A stretch of DNA of 64,000 nucleotides, from positions 434,001 to 498,000 of the forward strand of contig NZ_CP089588.1 in NCBI RefSeq assembly GCF_021249345.1, written 5' to 3'. Each line of letters starts with the position of its first letter. Position 1 is the stretch's first letter. The notes beneath the pieces are model-generated. The model had not been told where the DNA came from. It made no database searches and worked only from the letters and a program-made list of their open reading frames with translations. Source of the stretch: Halobacterium wangiae. GTDB lineage: Archaea > Halobacteriota > Halobacteria > Halobacteriales > Halobacteriaceae. A program made the translations under genes and the position numbers. This document shows positions 60,181 through 64,000 of this stretch, piece after piece.

Positions 60181-61730
60181 CACAGCGGGATGTTGCCGTG
60201 TTTCTTCTCGGGGGTGTCCTCGCGCTTGCTCGCCAGCATCTCCAGGTCCGAGATGAGCCGCGGGCGAGTCTCCGTCGGTTCGATGACGGCGTCGACGTAG
60301 CCGCGGTCGGCGGCCGTGTACGGGTTGGCGAACTCCTCGCGGTACTCGTCGATGAGCTCCTCGCGGAGTTCCTCCGGGTCCTCGGCGTCCTCGAGTTCGT
60401 CGCGGTAGAGGACGTTCACCGCCCCCTTCGGCCCCATCACGGCGATCTCGGCGGTCGGCCACGCGTAGTTGACGTCCGCGCCGATGTGCTTGCTCGACAT
60501 CACGTCGTAGGCGCCGCCGTAGGCCTTCCGCGTGATGACCGTGAGCAGGGGGACGCTCGCCTCGGAGAACGCGTAGAGGAGTTTCGCGCCGTGGCGGATG
60601 ATGCCGTCGTGCTCCTGGTCGGTGCCGGGGAGGAAGCCGGGGACGTCGACGAACGTCAGGATCGGCACGTTGAACGAGTCACAGAGGCGGACGAACCGGC
60701 TGGCCTTCTCGGAGGCCTCGATGTCGAGGGTCCCCGCGTTCACGCGGGGCTGGTTGGCGACCACGCCCACCGAACGGCCGTCGAGGCGCGCGAAGCCGAC
60801 GACGATGTTCTTCGCGAAGTTCTCGTGGACCTCGAAGAACGACCCCTCGTCCGCGACGCTCCCGATGACGTCGGTCATGTCGTAGGGCTTGCGGGGTTCG
60901 TCCGGGACGATGGACTCCAGGTCCTCGTCGCGGCGCTCGGGGTCGTCCCACGGCTCCACTCTGGGTGGGTCCTCGACGTTGTTCTGTGGGAGGTACGAGA
61001 GCAGACGGCGGATGTCGTCGAGGGCCTGCTCCTCGTCGTCGCAGGCGAAGTGCGCGACGCCGGACTCCGAGGAGTGGGTGGTCGCGCCGCCCAACTCCTC
61101 GAAGCCGACCTCCTCGCCGGTGACCGTCTTGATGACGTCCGGCCCGGTGATGAACATGTGGCTGGTGTCCTTCACCATGAAAACGAAGTCCGTGATGGCG
61201 GGGGAGTACACCGCGCCGCCCGCGCACGGCCCCATGATGGCCGAGATCTGGGGGACGACGCCGGAGGCCTTCTCGTTGCGCGTGAAGATCTCGGCGTAGC
61301 CGCCCAGCGAGTCGACGCCCTCCTGGATGCGGGCGCCCGCGGAGTCGTTGAGGCCGACGACGGGCGCACCGACCTCCATCGCCTTGTCCATCACCTTCGT
61401 CACCTTCTCGGCGAACACCTCGCCGAGGCTGCCGCCGAAGACGGTGAAGTCGTGGGCGAAGACGAAGACGGTGCGGCCGTTGACCTCGCCGTATCCCGTG
61501 ACGACGCCGTCGCCGGGGAGCTGTCTCTCCTCCATCCCGAAGTTGTGGCTGCGGTGGGTGCGGAGGCGGTCGAACTCTTCGAACGTGTCGTCGTCGAGGA
61601 AGTAGTCGATGCGCTCCCTGGCGGTCATCTTCCCCTTCTCGTGCTGGGACTCGATGCGGTCCTCGCCGCCGCCGAGGAGTGCGCGCTCGGTCTTCTCGCG
61701 CAGTTCCTCGATGCGCTCTTCCATCGTCAT
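60180..61730 (-). CDS. pccB: Acyl-CoA carboxylase carboxyltransferase subunit
   Basis: 516 residues from ATG at 61730. Two crotonase-like halves: N-terminal with [35 protein letters not shown] and [18 protein letters not shown] (oxyanion hole), C-terminal with [40 protein letters not shown] and [17 protein letters not shown]. It transfers the carboxyl group from biotin to acetyl- or propionyl-CoA. Downstream and coupled is the small subunit; pccA lies 3.2 kb further along the same strand, separated by a P450 and others. Confidence 0.96.
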   Translation of the reverse strand: MTMEERIEELREKTERALLGGGEDRIESQHEKGKMTARERIDYFLDDDTFEEFDRLRTHRSHNFGMEERQLPGDGVVTGYGEVNGRTVFVFAHDFTVFGGSLGEVFAEKVTKVMDKAMEVGAPVVGLNDSAGARIQEGVDSLGGYAEIFTRNEKASGVVPQISAIMGPCAGGAVYSPAITDFVFMVKDTSHMFITGPDVIKTVTGEEVGFEELGGATTHSSESGVAHFACDDEEQALDDIRRLLSYLPQNNVEDPPRVEPWDDPERRDEDLESIVPDEPRKPYDMTDVIGSVADEGSFFEVHENFAKNIVVGFARLDGRSVGVVANQPRVNAGTLDIEASEKASRFVRLCDSFNVPILTFVDVPGFLPGTDQEHDGIIRHGAKLLYAFSEASVPLLTVITRKAYGGAYDVMSSKHIGADVNYAWPTAEIAVMGPKGAVNVLYRDELEDAEDPEELREELIDEYREEFANPYTAADRGYVDAVIEPTETRPRLISDLEMLASKREDTPEKKHGNIPL

Positions 61731-61803
61731 CTGATTGTGCCATGCTTCCAGCACCGAGGGCAAAAGGATTCCGAGACGGGTACAGCGCGCCCCGTAACTC
61801 CGG

Positions 61804-63237
61804 CTACAGCACGGACCGCGGGGACCGGAGTCCCGCGAACGCCGCGAGCACGAGAGCGGCGCTGGCGACGCCGAGGAGGCGTGTCTGGTCGAAGGTCACG
61901 CCCAGCACCGACACCGGGTCGACGGTGACGCCGAGTGCGGCGACGACGCCGGAGACGAGCGTGAACGTGAGGAACAGCGGGATGACGACGCCGACGGCGT
62001 ACAGCCACGGCGTCCCGAGACTGCTCGCGAACGCGCCCGCGCCGCGGCGGTACTCGTCGAGCGCGTCGGCGCCCATCACCCACCCCACGAACAGCAGCAG
62101 GCCGAGGAGGCCGGCGGTCAGCAGGAGGTCGACGAGCGTGCTGGCGACGAAGTCGAAGAGCTCCGGGTCGAGCGCGCAGACGGTGCCCGTGACCGCGAAG
62201 AGGGCGGTGAGCCCTGCCGTCGCGGTCCGCCGCGTCACGCCGTACTCGTCGACGAGGAACGACACGGGGATCTCGAGCATCGAAATCGAGGAGGAGAGCG
62301 CAGCGAGCACGACGGCGCCGAAGAAGACGGCGCCGACCACCTGGCCGTACGGGAGCGCGGCGAACGCGCCCGCGAGACTGACGAACAGCGAGCCCGGACC
62401 GCCCCCACCCACGCCGACGCCGAGCGCGAACAGGATGGGGAAGACGACGAAGCCCGCGAGCAGGCCGACGAGCGTGTTGAAGCCCGCGATGGCGGTACCG
62501 TCGGTCGCGAGCGAGCGGTCCTCGCCGAGGTAGGAAGCGTAGGTGAGCATCGTGCCCGCGCCCAGCGACAGCGTGAACAGCGCCTGGCCGGCGGCGGCGG
62601 GGAGGATGGAGAGGAAGTTCGCCTGCAGGTAGCCGAGGTCCGGCGAGAGGAAGAACGCCAGCCCCTCGCCCGCCCCGTCGAGGCTGACGCCCCACGCGGC
62701 GAGGCCGACGAGCAACACGACGAGCGCGGGGACCATCACCTTCGCCGCCACCTCGATGCCGCGCTGGACGCCGCGGAGGACGACGAACGCGGTGAGACCG
62801 AGGAAGAGGAGGTGGAAGCCCACCGCCTCGACCCCGAAGTTGACGCTCTCGAAGTATGTGGCGGGGTTCCCGAAGTAGGCGCCGCCGAAGCTAGCGACGA
62901 CGTAGCGGAGGATCCACCCACCGACGACGCTGTAGAACGAGAGGAGAGCGATTGCAGTGACGACGAAGAGGTAGCCGAACCCGCTCCAGCGTCTCGACCC
63001 GGAGAGTGCGCCGAGCGCACCGACCGGGTTGCGTTCCCCCCGGCGACCGACGACGAGTTCGCCGAGGAGGCCGGGCACGCCGACGAGCAGGACGATGGCG
63101 AGGTAGACGAGGAGGAACGCCGCACCGCCGTTCTCTCCGGTCATCCACGGGAACCGCCAGAGGTTCCCGAGGCCGACGGCGCTCCCGACGGCCGCGAGGA
63201 TGAACCCGAGCCGCGTCTTCCAGGATTCGCGAGTCAT
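61804..63237 (-). CDS. Sodium-dependent transporter, NSS/SNF family
   Basis: 477 residues from ATG at 63237 with about 11-12 transmembrane helices. The LeuT-type TM1 is complete: WKTRLGFILAAVGSAVGLGN then LWRFPWMTGENGGAAFLL. Also present are the TM6 region (ALFTLSLGAGTMLTYASYLG) and the TM8 sodium-site segment (FFGAVVLAALSSSISMLEIP). It should couple Na+ entry to uptake of an amino acid or related solute, using the steep Na+ gradient of the habitat. A second homologue follows upstream on the same strand. Confidence 0.93.
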   Translation of the reverse strand: MTRESWKTRLGFILAAVGSAVGLGNLWRFPWMTGENGGAAFLLVYLAIVLLVGVPGLLGELVVGRRGERNPVGALGALSGSRRWSGFGYLFVVTAIALLSFYSVVGGWILRYVVASFGGAYFGNPATYFESVNFGVEAVGFHLLFLGLTAFVVLRGVQRGIEVAAKVMVPALVVLLVGLAAWGVSLDGAGEGLAFFLSPDLGYLQANFLSILPAAAGQALFTLSLGAGTMLTYASYLGEDRSLATDGTAIAGFNTLVGLLAGFVVFPILFALGVGVGGGGPGSLFVSLAGAFAALPYGQVVGAVFFGAVVLAALSSSISMLEIPVSFLVDEYGVTRRTATAGLTALFAVTGTVCALDPELFDFVASTLVDLLLTAGLLGLLLFVGWVMGADALDEYRRGAGAFASSLGTPWLYAVGVVIPLFLTFTLVSGVVAALGVTVDPVSVLGVTFDQTRLLGVASAALVLAAFAGLRSPRSVL

Positions 63238-63375
63238 TGGGTAGCGTTGCGACCACCCCCATTTGAGGGTTTTGACCGACGATTCCACAATCTGTCGAGA
63301 GTACGTCCTTTCGCTCCCGAGCGGGGACGCTGGTCCGTCGAGTTCACGGCCAATCCGGGACGACGGTGACGATTC

Positions 63376-64000
63376 CTAGATCGCCGGCAGCGGAATGTCG
63401 GGCGCGGGGAAGATGGAACTCACGCCGAGGTACAGCGTCACGAACACGCCCAGGAGGACGAACGTCCGGATGGACCAGAGCCACGCGGTGGCGAACGTCT
63501 CGCCGCCGCCGGTCCCCTTCTTCAGTTCGTCGACGGCTTCGGGGCCGTACACCCAGCCGACGAAGACGACGCCCAGCAGCACGGACAGCGGGAGGAGCAC
63601 GCTGTACGCGAGGTCGTCGAACCAGCCGAGCCACGCGGTGTTCCACGCGGAGAGGCTCCCGACGGCGAACAGGCCGCCGGCGAAACCGAAGGCGACGGTG
63701 GGACGACTCGCGCCGTAGTTGTCCACGAGGTAGGAGGTGACGACCTCGAGCAAGCTGATGGCCGAGGAGAGCGCGGCGATGAGGACGACGCCGAAGAAGA
63801 CGACGCCGAGGGCCTGCCCCGCGGCGCCGAGGTCGGCCAGCGCCGAGGCGACCGAGACGAACAGCGCGCCCGGGCCGCCGCCCGCCGCAGTGTCCGGGAT
63901 GCCGTCGAACTGCACGAACAGCAGCGGGATGACGACGAGACCCGCGAGCAGGCCGACGAACGTGTTCAGCACGACGATGAGGCTCCCGTCGGCGGGGAGG
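63376..64000 (-). CDS. Sodium-dependent transporter, NSS/SNF family, N-terminus beyond window
   Basis: The last 208 or so residues of a second NSS transporter; the frame is open to the right edge. Visible parts are the helix FVGLLAGLVVIPLLF, the sodium-site segment FFGVVLIAALSSAISLLEV (aligning with the equivalent of the neighbour), TSYLVDNYGASRPTVAFGF and a C-terminal LFVLLG-type helix ending PAPDIPLPAI. It lies 138 nt from the start of the first NSS gene, so the two are likely tandem paralogues with separate promoters. Confidence 0.9.
   Translation of the reverse strand, partial: LPADGSLIVVLNTFVGLLAGLVVIPLLFVQFDGIPDTAAGGGPGALFVSVASALADLGAAGQALGVVFFGVVLIAALSSAISLLEVVTSYLVDNYGASRPTVAFGFAGGLFAVGSLSAWNTAWLGWFDDLAYSVLLPLSVLLGVVFVGWVYGPEAVDELKKGTGGGETFATAWLWSIRTFVLLGVFVTLYLGVSSIFPAPDIPLPAI

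Overview
This 64 kb window comes from a halophilic archaeon (class Halobacteria). The evidence is base composition near two-thirds G+C with strong G/C third positions, very acidic proteins, and archaeal information-processing genes: CDC48, GINS, PriS, RtcB with archease, ribosomal protein S17e and deoxyhypusine synthase. Many genes have a TATA-like box centred 25-30 nt upstream of the start codon, which implies leaderless mRNAs. Families largely confined to haloarchaea (DUF5822, DUF5816, DUF7344, bat-type HTH) are also present. I cannot fix the genus. Most of the window looks like core chromosome; I see no transposase, integrase, CRISPR array, rRNA or complete tRNA.

Layout. 0-9 kb: end of a HAD phosphatase, panB, an alpha/beta hydrolase, an Hsp20-like protein coupled to CDC48, a second alpha/beta hydrolase, then priS and gins overlapping on the minus strand. 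9-12 kb: archease, a DoxX-like membrane protein and rtcB (RNA ligase module). 12-21 kb: two 5'-nucleotidase-like paralogues, lipoproteins, an M24 peptidase, an eIF-2B-like isomerase, a PAC2 protein and a class C beta-lactamase-like hydrolase carrying a hairpin-rich insertion. 22-27 kb: an aminotransferase, a short MscS, a DUF457 membrane protein, dodecin, an IscA-like carrier and hisD. 27-35 kb: regulation and transport, with a giant PAS/GAF histidine kinase, a CPA1 antiporter, a response regulator and an alcohol dehydrogenase coupled to an SRPBCC protein. 35-42 kb: an SDR, an unrecognised protein, a 520-nt gene-poor hairpin array, a D-2-hydroxyacid dehydrogenase, asd, rps17e and deoxyhypusine synthase.

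42-46 kb holds a tightly coupled minus-strand run: cofD (coenzyme F420), a Dus-like TIM barrel, a CitG-like protein and DUF447. 46-48.5 kb has three tandem paralogous lipoproteins. 48.6-52.3 kb has an HD phosphohydrolase, an amidohydrolase, UspA and birA. 52.4-55.1 kb is the most distinctive locus: an AT-rich promoter drives two tandem genes encoding exactly the same 44-residue membrane peptide, convergent with a 694-residue CHAT (caspase-like) protein whose His/Cys pair is intact. 55-62 kb carries an acyl-CoA carboxylase in two parts: the biotin carboxylase/BCCP subunit, then the carboxyltransferase with its small third subunit. A bat-type regulator, a P450 and a hydrolase lie between them, and BirA (about 3 kb away) is the expected biotinylating enzyme. 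The right end has two NSS-type sodium symporters, the last cut by the window edge.

The two observations I rate highest are the twin-peptide/CHAT locus and a dispersed family of tandem mini-hairpin arrays (5.2, 15.9, 20.6 and 38.0 kb, with a weak one at 35.5 kb). One of these arrays sits in frame inside a coding sequence. Family names and functions come from recognising motifs by eye; no database search was possible.
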